A DNA stretch of 22,109 nucleotides from positions 1 through 22,109 of the forward strand of contig JBOGGN010000305.1 of the NCBI GenBank assembly GCA_050744165.1, in the 5' to 3' direction. The notes beneath the pieces are model-generated. The model was not told the DNA's origin. It made no database searches and saw nothing but the letters and a program-made list of their open reading frames with translations. A program made the position numbers and the translations under genes. Shown here piece by piece: positions 6,634-13,591 of this stretch. Within the stretch, counting starts at the first letter, position 1. Each line of letters starts with the position of its first letter. This stretch comes from JBOGGN01 sp050744165 (GTDB lineage Bacteria; Actinomycetota; Acidimicrobiia; Acidimicrobiales; Palsa-688).

Positions 6634-7716
6634 ATGTGTGTCGCCTCCCCGTCCGTCGCTCCCGCCTTCATGGCCGACATCGCCGCCCAGGTCGAGACCC
6701 GCATGGCCGAGCTGCTCGACGCCGACCGAGCCCGCTGGTGCGCTGTTGACCCCGATCTCGAGGCGCCACTGGCAGCGCTACGCACCCTCCTGCTGGCGGG
6801 CGGCAAGCGCCTTCGACCGATCTTCTGCTTCTGGTCCTTCATCGGCGTGGGCGGCGATCCTGACGACGGCCGCGTCGTCGACGCCGGCGCTGCCCTGGAG
6901 CTGCTGCACACCTTCGCCCTGATCCACGACGACGTGATGGACGCCTCGACCCGCCGCCATGGCACCGAGACCATCCACTCGGCCTTCGCCCGCCTCCACC
7001 ACCGATCCAGCTGGCGGGGCCAACACGAGCGCTTCGGCGACAGCGTCGCCATCCTGATGGGCGACCTCGCCCTGGTGTACGCCGACATGCTGCTGCGCGG
7101 GGCACCGACGGAGGCGTGGGAGATCTACGACCAGCTGCGGCTCGAGGTCGACGTCGGGCAGTACCTTGATCTGCTCGGGACGGCCAGGGGAGATGCCTCC
7201 CCTTCGCTGACCGGGCGCATTTGCCGCTACAAGTCGGCGAAATACACCGTCGAGCGCCCCCTGCACCTGGGACTGGCACTCGGCGCTCCCGCCCGCCTAT
7301 GCGAGCTTGCCGCTGCCTTCAGCCGGTACGGGCTCCCGCTCGGCGAAGCGTTCCAGCTGCGCGACGACGTGCTCGGAATCTTCGGCGACCCGTCGGTCAC
7401 CGGCAAGGCGGTGGGCGAAGACCTACGGGAGGGCAAACCGACGCTCCTGTATGCGCTCGCCCGCCAGCGTGCGACCGGCGACGACGCGGAGCTGTTGACC
7501 GGTCGATTCGGGGAGGCAGACCTGAATCAAACTGAAATTTCGGCCATCCAGCGGATCTTCGAGGACACCGGTGCCCGTGACGACGTAGAACGGCGGATCG
7601 TGCAACTGGTCGACGAGTGCGTCGATGCAGCCTCGCCGGCCCGATTGCCGGTCAATGAGGATGCCCGCGAGGCACTGGTAGGATTGGCCCGCTTCGTGGC
7701 AGGACGCAACTACTGA
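6634..7716 (+). CDS. Short-chain polyprenyl diphosphate synthase (probably GGPP synthase)
   Basis: Trans-prenyltransferase of 360 residues that condenses isopentenyl diphosphate onto an allylic diphosphate. The substrate-binding motif GGKRLRP is at about 56-62. The first Asp-rich motif is DDVMD at 99-103 and the second is DDVLG at about 244-248 (within FQLRDDVLGIFGD). The first motif is DDxxD with no insertion, and Phe lies five residues before it. In family rules that points to a short chain (C20, type I GGPP synthase) rather than a bacterial FPP synthase or long-chain enzyme; this is inference. ATG 6634 is taken as the start, but ATG 6670 (MADIAAQVETR) is equally possible, since neither has a Shine-Dalgarno. 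It is followed 97 bp later by dxs in the same direction, an isoprenoid-supply pair. Confidence 0.93.
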   Translation: MCVASPSVAPAFMADIAAQVETRMAELLDADRARWCAVDPDLEAPLAALRTLLLAGGKRLRPIFCFWSFIGVGGDPDDGRVVDAGAALELLHTFALIHDDVMDASTRRHGTETIHSAFARLHHRSSWRGQHERFGDSVAILMGDLALVYADMLLRGAPTEAWEIYDQLRLEVDVGQYLDLLGTARGDASPSLTGRICRYKSAKYTVERPLHLGLALGAPARLCELAAAFSRYGLPLGEAFQLRDDVLGIFGDPSVTGKAVGEDLREGKPTLLYALARQRATGDDAELLTGRFGEADLNQTEISAIQRIFEDTGARDDVERRIVQLVDECVDAASPARLPVNEDAREALVGLARFVAGRNY

Positions 7717-7813
7717 CAGCATGTGTAAGTGAACTAGCAGGAGTGCGCGAGGTCGGGGCCCCGGTCCCTACCAGGCGAGAGTGCCATCGAGGTTCAACAC
7801 GGAGGTTGGCCTG

Positions 7814-9703
7814 ATGTTGTTGGAGGCGATCGAGGGCCCAGCGGACCTCAAACGGCTGGATGGCGAGCAGTTGGTCCAGTTGGCGGCGGAGATCCGGGAG
7901 TTCATCGTCCAGGCGGTGTCGGTGACCGGCGGCCACCTCGGGTCAAACCTCGGCGCGGTGGAGTTGACCCTGGCCATCCACCGGGCCTTCAACTCGCCCC
8001 GCGACGTGATCCTCTGGGATACCGGCCACCAGGCATACACCCACAAGATCGTCACCGGCCGGCGGGCCGAGTTCGCCACCTTGCGCCAGGCGGGCGGGTT
8101 GTCGGGCTACCCGTCGAGGCGCGAGTCGGCGCACGACTGGGTGGAAAACAGCCACGCCTCGACCATCCTCTCCTACGCCCATGGCCTCTCGGCTGCTATC
8201 GAGCGCTCCCCGGCACCGGACCGCAAGGTGGTGGCGGTCATCGGCGACGGTTCCCTGACCGGCGGGCTGGCCTACGAGGGGCTCAACAACCTGGGCCACT
8301 CCGGCAGTCGGGTGTTGGTGGTGCTCAACGACAACGGCCGCAGCTACGCCCCCACCGTCTCCCGGCTCACCGAGGGCATCACCCGCCTGCGCCTCCACCC
8401 CGGGTTGAAGTCAATCCGGTCCCGGCTCGAGGACGTGCTGCGGGTCGTCCCCGCGGTCGGGCCACTGGCGTACTCCAGCCTTCAGGGCATCTACTCCGCC
8501 ATCCGTGAAGTAGTCGAGCCGCGCGCCTTCTTCGAGTGCCTGGGTGTGCGCTACGTGGGCCCCTACGACGGGCACGACGTGGTCGTTCTGGAAAACACGC
8601 TGCGCCAAGCCGCCGAGTTCGACGGCCCGATCGTGGTCCATGTGTTGACGCAGAAGGGCCGCGGGTATGCCCCCGCCGAGGACGACGACGAGAAGTGCCT
8701 GCATGACGCCCCGGTGTTCGACCCTGCGGTCGGCCCCACCGTTGACCAGCGGGCCCCCAAGGGCTACACCCAGGCCTTCAACGAGGCCATGCTTGCCGTC
8801 GGCGAGGATTTTCCCCAAGTGGTTGCCGTCACCGCCGCCATGCCCGGCCCCACCGGCCTACTGCCGTTCGCGGCCCGCTGGCCGCAACGGTTCTTCGACG
8901 TCGGCATCGCCGAAGCCCACGCCGTCACCGCCGCCGCCGGCATGGCCCTCGGCGGCCTGCGGCCCGTGGTGGCCGTCTACTCCACATTCTTCGCTCGCGC
9001 CTTCGACCAGGCCAACCTCGATGTCGGCCTCCATCACCTGCCGGTCGTGTTCTGCTTGGACCGCGCCGGGGTCACCGGCGACGACGGTCCCTCCCACCAC
9101 GGTGTCCTCGACCTGGCACTTTGCCTGCGCATCCCGGGCATGACCATCTTCGCCCCTTCTTCGACCGCCGAGGTCGAGGTCATGCTGCGCTCCGCCCTGG
9201 ACCTGGAGGGCCCCGCCGCCCTCCGGTACCCCAAAGGCGCCGCCCGCCAAGTCCCCGCCGATCAGGTCGGCACCGGCCTCCACGGCCGGCGCATTGCCAC
9301 CGGTGACGGTGGCGTGTGCCTCCTGGCGGTCGGCAACATGGTCGAAGCTGCTGAGGACGCCGCCGAGCTCCTGGCCGCCGACGGCCGCCGGCCCACCGTC
9401 TGGGACGTCCGTGTCGTGCGACCGGTCGATCCGGACCTGGTGGCCGACGCTTCCGGTCATCGACTAGTCGTCACCATCGAAGACGGTGTCGCTGAGGGGG
9501 GCGCCGGCAGCCACTTGGCCCAGGCCATCGCCACCCACTGCCACCACGCCGCACTGGCCGCCCCAACCGTCATCAACCTCGGCACTCCCGCCGCCTACCT
9601 CCCCCATGGCCGGCCCGCCGACATCCGCGCCTTGCTCGGCCTCGACGGAGCTGGCATCGCGGCCAGCATCCACCATCACCTCCAGGCCAGCCCGGCCCCC
9701 TAA
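7814..9703 (+). CDS. dxs: 1-Deoxy-D-xylulose-5-phosphate synthase
   Basis: First enzyme of the MEP isoprenoid pathway: condenses pyruvate and glyceraldehyde 3-phosphate using thiamine diphosphate. The 629-residue length is normal. Visible signatures are GGHLGSNLG (His41), DTGHQAY (His72), the ThDP/Mg motif GDGSLTGGLAYEGLNNLG continuing to LNDN (Asn172-174), DRAGVTGDDGPSHHGVLD and RYPKGA. The catalytic glutamate is present at 367, but the usually invariant AEQH reads AEAH here. The ORF is open to GTG 7781, but ATG 7814 is chosen because GGAGG lies 8 bases upstream and MLLEAIEGPADLKRL is the standard Dxs N terminus. Transcribed with the prenyl synthase upstream or from a promoter in the 97-bp gap. 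The stop codon lies within a small perfect palindrome. Confidence 0.97.
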   Translation: MLLEAIEGPADLKRLDGEQLVQLAAEIREFIVQAVSVTGGHLGSNLGAVELTLAIHRAFNSPRDVILWDTGHQAYTHKIVTGRRAEFATLRQAGGLSGYPSRRESAHDWVENSHASTILSYAHGLSAAIERSPAPDRKVVAVIGDGSLTGGLAYEGLNNLGHSGSRVLVVLNDNGRSYAPTVSRLTEGITRLRLHPGLKSIRSRLEDVLRVVPAVGPLAYSSLQGIYSAIREVVEPRAFFECLGVRYVGPYDGHDVVVLENTLRQAAEFDGPIVVHVLTQKGRGYAPAEDDDEKCLHDAPVFDPAVGPTVDQRAPKGYTQAFNEAMLAVGEDFPQVVAVTAAMPGPTGLLPFAARWPQRFFDVGIAEAHAVTAAAGMALGGLRPVVAVYSTFFARAFDQANLDVGLHHLPVVFCLDRAGVTGDDGPSHHGVLDLALCLRIPGMTIFAPSSTAEVEVMLRSALDLEGPAALRYPKGAARQVPADQVGTGLHGRRIATGDGGVCLLAVGNMVEAAEDAAELLAADGRRPTVWDVRVVRPVDPDLVADASGHRLVVTIEDGVAEGGAGSHLAQAIATHCHHAALAAPTVINLGTPAAYLPHGRPADIRALLGLDGAGIAASIHHHLQASPAP

Positions 9704-9716
9704 CCGCTCGCGGTTA
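9701..9716. other. Perfect palindrome at the dxs stop codon
   Basis: TAACCG-CTCG-CGGTTA: 6-base arms, 4-base loop, the first arm containing the TAA stop of dxs. No T tract follows. It could be a weak 3' hairpin or an operator for the next gene, whose start follows 10 bases later. Confidence 0.5.
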
Positions 9717-9726
9717 GTACCCGTCC

Positions 9727-10467
9727 TTGAGCCCGGTGGAACCCGACCAGTACCTCGAGCATCTTCAGGCCGACGGCGAGGCGCTGGGGGCCGCGGCTCG
9801 CAGGGCGCCCGAGGCCCACGTGGAGACCTGCCCCGACTGGCAGATGCCGGATCTGGTGGGCCACCTGGCGCGGGTCCATCGCTGGGCCAACCAGCTGGTG
9901 GCTACCCGAGCGACCGAATATCAGAAGGGCCCCGACTGCGGCGCCGAGGCCTTCGACGCCGTCATGGCCTGGTACGACGAGGGCCTCGACCAACTCTTGG
10001 CCACACTGCGGGAGACAGATCCCGACACCGAGGTCTGGAACTGGGCCGAGCGTGGTCGGGGCCGGGCCCACTTCTGGGTACGGCGGATGGCCCACGAAAC
10101 GTCGGTCCACCGCTGGGACGGGGAAGCGGCCACCGGTGCCGCGCAGCCAATCACGCGTGAGTTGGCCGTCGACGGGATCGACGAGTACCTCGGGTTCGTT
10201 ACCCGATGGCTCGCACGCGACCCCATCGCGGGACTCGAAGGCTCCCTCCACTTGCATGCCACCGACGGCGAAGGCGAGTGGTCGATGCAGTTGCGCCCCG
10301 ACCGCCTTGACCTCGTCCGCGAGCACCGCAAGGCCGACGCCGCCATCCGGGCGCCCGCTTCGGACCTCCTGCTCTGGCTTACCAACCGGGTGTCGGCCGA
10401 CTCACCCGGCTTCCAGGTCTTCGGCCAAACGGAGTTGATAGACCTCTGGAGCGAGCTGAAGTTCTGA
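9727..10467 (+). CDS. DinB-fold protein, mycothiol-dependent maleylpyruvate isomerase family
   Basis: A 246-residue protein of the TIGR03083/MDMPI family common in actinomycetes. The N-terminal DinB-like four-helix bundle has the metal-site motifs: CPDWQMPDLVGHLARVHRW supplies the first His, and RMAHETSVHRWDGE supplies the Glu/His pair. The C-terminal domain ends in the usual form (LLLWLTNRVS, then LIDLWSELKF). Most members have no known substrate and are presumed mycothiol- or metal-dependent transferases. The start is unsure: TTG 9727 is the first possible start, with TAGTAC (imperfect TAnnnT) 6 bases upstream, and GTG 9736 would give a protein three residues shorter. It begins 23 bp after dxs. 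Its last 66 bases overlap the 3' end of the opposite-strand SRAP gene. Confidence 0.9.
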   Translation: MSPVEPDQYLEHLQADGEALGAAARRAPEAHVETCPDWQMPDLVGHLARVHRWANQLVATRATEYQKGPDCGAEAFDAVMAWYDEGLDQLLATLRETDPDTEVWNWAERGRGRAHFWVRRMAHETSVHRWDGEAATGAAQPITRELAVDGIDEYLGFVTRWLARDPIAGLEGSLHLHATDGEGEWSMQLRPDRLDLVREHRKADAAIRAPASDLLLWLTNRVSADSPGFQVFGQTELIDLWSELKF

Positions 10468-11286
10468 ACCTTCCGGCGGCGGGGGCAGCGCCTCGAGCAG
10501 CTCCGGTCCCTCGTTGGCCACGTCATTGACCCGGTTGCTCACCGGGTACGCCTCGAGGTCCGTCGCTGGCGACGGCACCAGCATCGCCTTGATGGCCGCC
10601 AAGTCCTGGTTCGCCGGGTCGAGCCACCGCTCCCAGGCGCTCGGGGGCAGGACCACCGGCATTCGGTCGTGGATCGGGGCTACCAGCTCGTTGGCCTCAG
10701 TCGTGATGATCACGCAGCTACGGATAGGGTCGGCGTCGGGGTCGTCGGGCGGGCGCCAGAACTCCCACAGGCCTGCGAAGGCGAGGGGGCTCCCGTCGCG
10801 GTGGCGGATCACGTAGGGCAGCTTGTTGGCGGCTCGACCGCCATTGGTCCGACGGCCATTGGCCGCTCGACCGCCTCGCTCGCCTCGACCGCCTCCCCCG
10901 CGCCCTTTTCCGGTGTCATCGACGGTGGGAGACAGGACCTGCCATTCGTAGAAAGCGTCGGCCGGGATGATGCAGCGGTGCCGCAGCAGCGGCCGTTTGT
11001 AGGCGCTCTTGTCCTCGATCCCCTCGGCCCGAGCGTTGATCATGCGGTTGCCGACTGAGGGGTCCTTGGCCCAATAGGGGATCAGGCCCCAGCGGTATGC
11101 GCCGAGGAGACGGCGGGGCGTCTCGCCCTCCTCCTTGGGACGGCGAACAGCGACTGCGTAGACGTCCTGAGTAGGGGCCACGTTGTACCGCAACGGAAGC
11201 TGTTCGGTTCGAATGTCGTCGTTCTCGACCTCGAAAATCCGGGCCAGGTCCGCGGTCGCAGACGTCGACGTGTAGCGGCCGCACAT
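10402..11286 (-). CDS. SRAP-domain abasic-site protein (HMCES/YedK type) with Arg/Gly-rich insert
   Basis: SOS-response-associated peptidase-fold protein; E. coli YedK and human HMCES bind abasic sites in single-stranded DNA and form a thiazolidine crosslink through Cys2. The key residues all appear: MCGRYT (Cys2), INARAEG (Asn about 84), DAFYEW (Glu about 114) and HDRMPV (His about 206), plus YNVAPTQ and RWGLIPYWAKD. At 294 residues it is longer than YedK (about 220). The extra length is a low-complexity insert of about 30-35 residues rich in Gly, Arg and Asn between FYEW and PYVIRHRDG, and a C-terminal extension that runs antisense through the end of the neighbouring gene. ATG 11286 is fixed by Cys2, with TATGGT exactly 6 bases upstream and no Shine-Dalgarno, so it is probably leaderless. 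Confidence 0.95.
   Translation of the reverse strand: MCGRYTSTSATADLARIFEVENDDIRTEQLPLRYNVAPTQDVYAVAVRRPKEEGETPRRLLGAYRWGLIPYWAKDPSVGNRMINARAEGIEDKSAYKRPLLRHRCIIPADAFYEWQVLSPTVDDTGKGRGGGGRGERGGRAANGRRTNGGRAANKLPYVIRHRDGSPLAFAGLWEFWRPPDDPDADPIRSCVIITTEANELVAPIHDRMPVVLPPSAWERWLDPANQDLAAIKAMLVPSPATDLEAYPVSNRVNDVANEGPELLEALPPPPEGSELQLAPEVYQLRLAEDLEAG
10822..10914. repeat. Low-complexity repeats in the SRAP gene
   Basis: This part of the SRAP gene holds repeated short blocks: GCTCGACCGCC occurs twice (about 10832 and 10864), with a CCTCGACCGCC variant and two CGGCCATTGG/CGCCATTGG blocks between them. On the coding strand they give GGRAANGR- and RTNGGRAAN-like repeats. The insert therefore seems to have grown by duplication of short units. 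Confidence 0.7.
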
Positions 11287-11292
11287 ACTCCG

Positions 11293-11298
11293 ACCATA
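11293..11298 (-). promoter_or_regulatory. Leaderless -10 element of the SRAP gene
   Basis: TATGGT on the minus strand lies exactly 6 bases before ATG 11286, the spacing at which the first transcribed base would be the A of the start codon. No Shine-Dalgarno is present. Confidence 0.55.
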
Positions 11299-11415
11299 CG
11301 GCGGAAGGCGTCGCTCCCGGATTGAGGCGCCGTGCTCGGCGCTTAGGGGCTGTCAGCTGGCAACAGTCGGCGGAATCGCCGGGGCGGCTCGCGGAAGGGG
11401 CTTGAGTACCCCGGC

Positions 11416-11475
11416 AAAAGACTTAGCACCGTGGGAAAAGACTTGGCACCGCGGGAGAAGTCTTGGGAACCGCCG
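11416..11475. repeat. 20-bp tandem repeats in a 290-bp gene-free stretch
   Basis: Unit 1 (11416-11435) and unit 2 (11436-11455) agree at 18 of 20 positions, consensus AAAAGACTTRGCACCGYGGG. A third, degenerate unit follows (11456-11475, about 13 of 20), and inverted fragments (GGTGCCA) appear at about 11484 and 11516. They lie in the 290 bp between the SRAP start (11286) and the DUF2277 stop (11577). I see no credible gene there, only the SRAP promoter at its left edge. The repeats are degraded; whether they are operators, a mobile-repeat remnant or a terminator region is unknown. Confidence 0.7.
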
Positions 11476-11576
11476 GAGCTCTTGGTGCCACTTTCGACGG
11501 AAATCCGCAGCGAGCGGTGCCAGGAGCCACAAATTGACCCAAGACTGTGCCCGCAGCGGCGCCCAGTATCGAGGAC

Positions 11577-11861
11577 TCAGCCGCCCGTCGCGGGTTCGGA
11601 CCGCGCCGCCAGCTTTGCTCGACCGACAACCCGGCTCCGAGCCATCGCAGGCTGGCGGGCACCGGGCGGGGTGACAAACTCGTCGAGCAAGCGCTGGGTC
11701 GACTCGGCGACCTCGGACACGGCCCGGTCGAACGCCGCTTGGTTGACTCGTGACGGAGCCCGTTGGCCGCTGATCTTGCGGATGTACTGGAGGGCGGCGG
11801 CGCGCACCTCGTCCTCGGTCGCTGGTGACTCGCCCCGAAGGGTCACGATGCTCCGGCACAT
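11577..11861 (-). CDS. DUF2277 family protein
   Basis: Small protein of 94 residues. The first 70 match the DUF2277 family: MCRSIVTLRGESPATEDEVR, then AALQYIRKISGQRAPS, NQAAFDRAVSEVA and a final LLDEFVT block, against a typical MCRNI..L....P.AT..E...A..Q..RK.SG..KPS pattern. The function is unknown. The basic C-terminal tail of about 25 residues goes beyond the usual end. The ORF is open to 12026, but MCRSI at 11861 is the family start and has TAGGGT 7 bases upstream, suggesting a leaderless transcript separate from the cation-efflux gene, whose probable terminator lies between them. Confidence 0.9.
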   Translation of the reverse strand: MCRSIVTLRGESPATEDEVRAAALQYIRKISGQRAPSRVNQAAFDRAVSEVAESTQRLLDEFVTPPGARQPAMARSRVVGRAKLAARSEPATGG

Positions 11862-11868
11862 AGCCGCG

Positions 11869-11874
11869 ACCCTA
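11869..11874 (-). promoter_or_regulatory. Leaderless -10 element of the DUF2277 gene
   Basis: TAGGGT on the minus strand, 7 bases before ATG 11861, with no Shine-Dalgarno between. Confidence 0.5.
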
Positions 11875-11880
11875 CGTGGT

Positions 11881-11902
11881 GAGCGCTCCGTGCGGTGCGC
11901 TC
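11881..11902 (-). terminator. Hairpin after the cation-efflux gene
   Basis: GAGCGC (11881-11886) pairs with GCGCTC (11897-11902), and inside them CCG pairs with CGG after a single T-T mismatch, giving a stem of nine pairs with a tight loop. It lies about 40 bases past the stop of the cation-efflux gene and just upstream of the DUF2277 promoter, as expected for a terminator without a T tract. Confidence 0.55.
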
Positions 11903-11941
11903 CCTTCGCCTGCGGGAGTTCCTGGCAAGACCTATGCCCGC

Positions 11942-12958
11942 TCAGTGCTGATGAACCGCGGCCGCGGCGGCCGCCGAAAGGTCGTCCATGGCGCACCGAG
12001 GCGGTCCCGGGCTGCAGGTCTCGCACTCCAGGTCGAGCGTGGCGTGGCAGATGCCGAAGTCGGCGGCGATGGTCGACTTGACCGCGTCGCCTACCGCCTG
12101 GGCTTCCTCCAGGGTCGGATGCCCCAACAGCACCACGTGGGCCGACAAGGCGGAGACCTCGGACGACAGCGCCCAGACATGGACGTCGTGCACCTCCTCG
12201 ACGCCCGAGACGGTCCGCATGGCGGCCACCAGCTCCTCGACGTGAAGCCCGCTCGGCGTCGACTCCAGCAGCACATCGACGGAGTCGCGCACAAGCAGGG
12301 CGGACTCAACGGCGATTAACACCGCGATGGCAAGCGACACGACCGGGTCGAGCCAGTACAAACCCCGGGCGAGGAACATCACGAGCCCGGCGACAGCAAC
12401 TCCGCCTGATGCGGCCGCGTCGGCGGCCAGGTGCACGACGGTCGATCGGACGTTGAGGTCCGTCCCATGACGTTCGAAGACCACGGCGGCCGCCGCGCCG
12501 TTGGCAACCAGGGCCGCCGCCGCTACGACCGCGATGACTCCGCCGTGTACAGGGTGAGGGTGGACCAGGCGCAGGATCGCCTCATAGCCGATGACGGCGG
12601 TCACCGCGAACAGGAAGGCGGCATTTGCCTGGGCCGCCAGAACTGTCGAGCGGTGGTACCCGAAGGTCCGGGCCTTGTTGGGCGGCCGTCGGGTCAACCG
12701 CACGGCCCACGCCGCCAGCGCGATGGCCGCGACGTCGGTGAGGTTGTGGGCGGCGTCCGCCAGGAGCCCGACCGACGACGCGGCGAAGCCGGCGAACACC
12801 TGCACGAACACGACGGCCGCGTTGATGCCGAGCGCAACCAACATCCGCCGCCCGCGCTTGGCCGCGCGGGCCGCGGCTTCCGTGTTGGCGACGCGGCCAG
12901 CCAGGAGCTCAGAGGGGTTCGACGTCGGGGACCGCCGCGAAGCCGAGCTCAGCGACAC
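11942..12958 (-). CDS. Cation diffusion facilitator (CzcD/ZitB-type zinc/heavy-metal efflux)
   Basis: Inner-membrane antiporter that exports Zn2+ or similar divalent ions in exchange for protons. The 338 residues contain six hydrophobic segments. The two metal-site motifs are LADAAHNLTD in TM2 (His about 71, Asp about 75) and VVHLAADAA in TM5 (His about 176, Asp about 180); this His/Asp pairing is typical of zinc-preferring members. A His-rich stretch (LVHPHPVHGG) lies between TM3 and TM4. The cytoplasmic C-terminal domain has VEEVHDVHVWAL and HATLDLECETC, followed by a short Ala/His tail. The frame is open to 13093 through the repeat array, but GTG 12958 has GGAGG 4 bases upstream and is preferred. 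It is the last gene of the minus-strand series, separated from the VOC gene by three hairpins. Confidence 0.93.
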   Translation of the reverse strand: MSLSSASRRSPTSNPSELLAGRVANTEAAARAAKRGRRMLVALGINAAVVFVQVFAGFAASSVGLLADAAHNLTDVAAIALAAWAVRLTRRPPNKARTFGYHRSTVLAAQANAAFLFAVTAVIGYEAILRLVHPHPVHGGVIAVVAAAALVANGAAAAVVFERHGTDLNVRSTVVHLAADAAASGGVAVAGLVMFLARGLYWLDPVVSLAIAVLIAVESALLVRDSVDVLLESTPSGLHVEELVAAMRTVSGVEEVHDVHVWALSSEVSALSAHVVLLGHPTLEEAQAVGDAVKSTIAADFGICHATLDLECETCSPGPPRCAMDDLSAAAAAAVHQH

Positions 12959-13036
12959 CGGGCCTCCGGCGGCCGATCGATCGGCGATATAGCGGGCATG
13001 CGGCCAGCGTAAGGCCGGCGACGGGCCCACGGGCCG

Positions 13037-13149
13037 GACGCCACAGCAGGCGTCCCCCAAGTCCAGCGACTTTGCCCAGGGGCCCGACGCCACAGAGGCG
13101 TCCCCCCAGCCCGGCCACGCGCCGACGGGCCCGACGCCACAGAGGCGCC
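13037..13149. repeat. Array of three hairpin repeats, period about 48 bp
   Basis: Three copies of a unit centred on GACGCCACAG begin at 13037, 13086 and 13133 (spacing 49 and 47), preceded by GGGCCSG and followed by C-rich sequence. Each core folds: GACGCC-ACAGCA-GGCGTC (13037-13054), GACGCC-ACAGA-GGCGTC (13086-13102, perfect 6-base arms) and GACGCC-ACAGA-GGCGCC (13133-13149, one mismatch). The array fills most of the gap between the VOC stop (13153) and the cation-efflux start (12958), and the hairpin nearest VOC lies a few bases past its stop. It resembles a REP/BIME-type intergenic repeat or a tandem terminator. Confidence 0.8.
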
Positions 13150-13152
13150 GCC

Positions 13153-13557
13153 CTACGACCGATCGAGGCGCGCCTCGACGATCTTCGGCTGGAACAACTC
13201 CACCGGGTTGCCGGACGGATCCTCGACCAGAATCTGCCTGCCACCCACCCCGTCGACGATGTCGTTGCGGAACCGGGCTCCCGCCTGGCGCAGCCTCGCC
13301 ACCACGCCGTCGAGGTCATCGACTTCCAGGCTGAACCGGTTCCACCCGCCAGGAGTCGGCAACGTGCCGTCTGGCATGGCCTGGCCTCCCCCAGGTCCGC
13401 CGCCCGGTGCGGACAAGACCAGGCGCAGGTCGCCCCGAGACAACATGGCGAACGCGGGCGCCGGGTGCATGACCTCCTGGAACCCGAGCTGATCGCAGTA
13501 GAAACGGATCGCTTGGTCGACGTCGTACACGAAATAGCGGACGCTGACGGTCGCCAT
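13153..13557 (-). CDS. VOC (glyoxalase/bleomycin-resistance) superfamily protein
   Basis: A 134-residue protein with the paired beta-alpha-beta-beta-beta pattern of the vicinal-oxygen-chelate superfamily: VRYFVYDVDQAIRFYCDQLG near the start and GRQILVEDPSGNPVELFQ near the end. The substrate cannot be assigned; members include dioxygenases, epimerases and antibiotic-binding proteins, and small stand-alone forms like this are mostly uncharacterised. ATG 13557 is supported by GGGGAGGT about 8 bases upstream. It starts 34 bp after tag and is probably in the same transcript as tag and the ECF genes. The hairpin array follows directly after its stop. Confidence 0.92.
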   Translation of the reverse strand: MATVSVRYFVYDVDQAIRFYCDQLGFQEVMHPAPAFAMLSRGDLRLVLSAPGGGPGGGQAMPDGTLPTPGGWNRFSLEVDDLDGVVARLRQAGARFRNDIVDGVGGRQILVEDPSGNPVELFQPKIVEARLDRS

Positions 13558-13591
13558 GGGCCGGACCTCCCCAGTTCGGGCTGTGTCGACC

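Noticed and set aside
13037..13149. CRISPR array
   Set aside because: Only three units, the conserved part is a short palindrome, spacers are themselves similar, and there are no cas genes.
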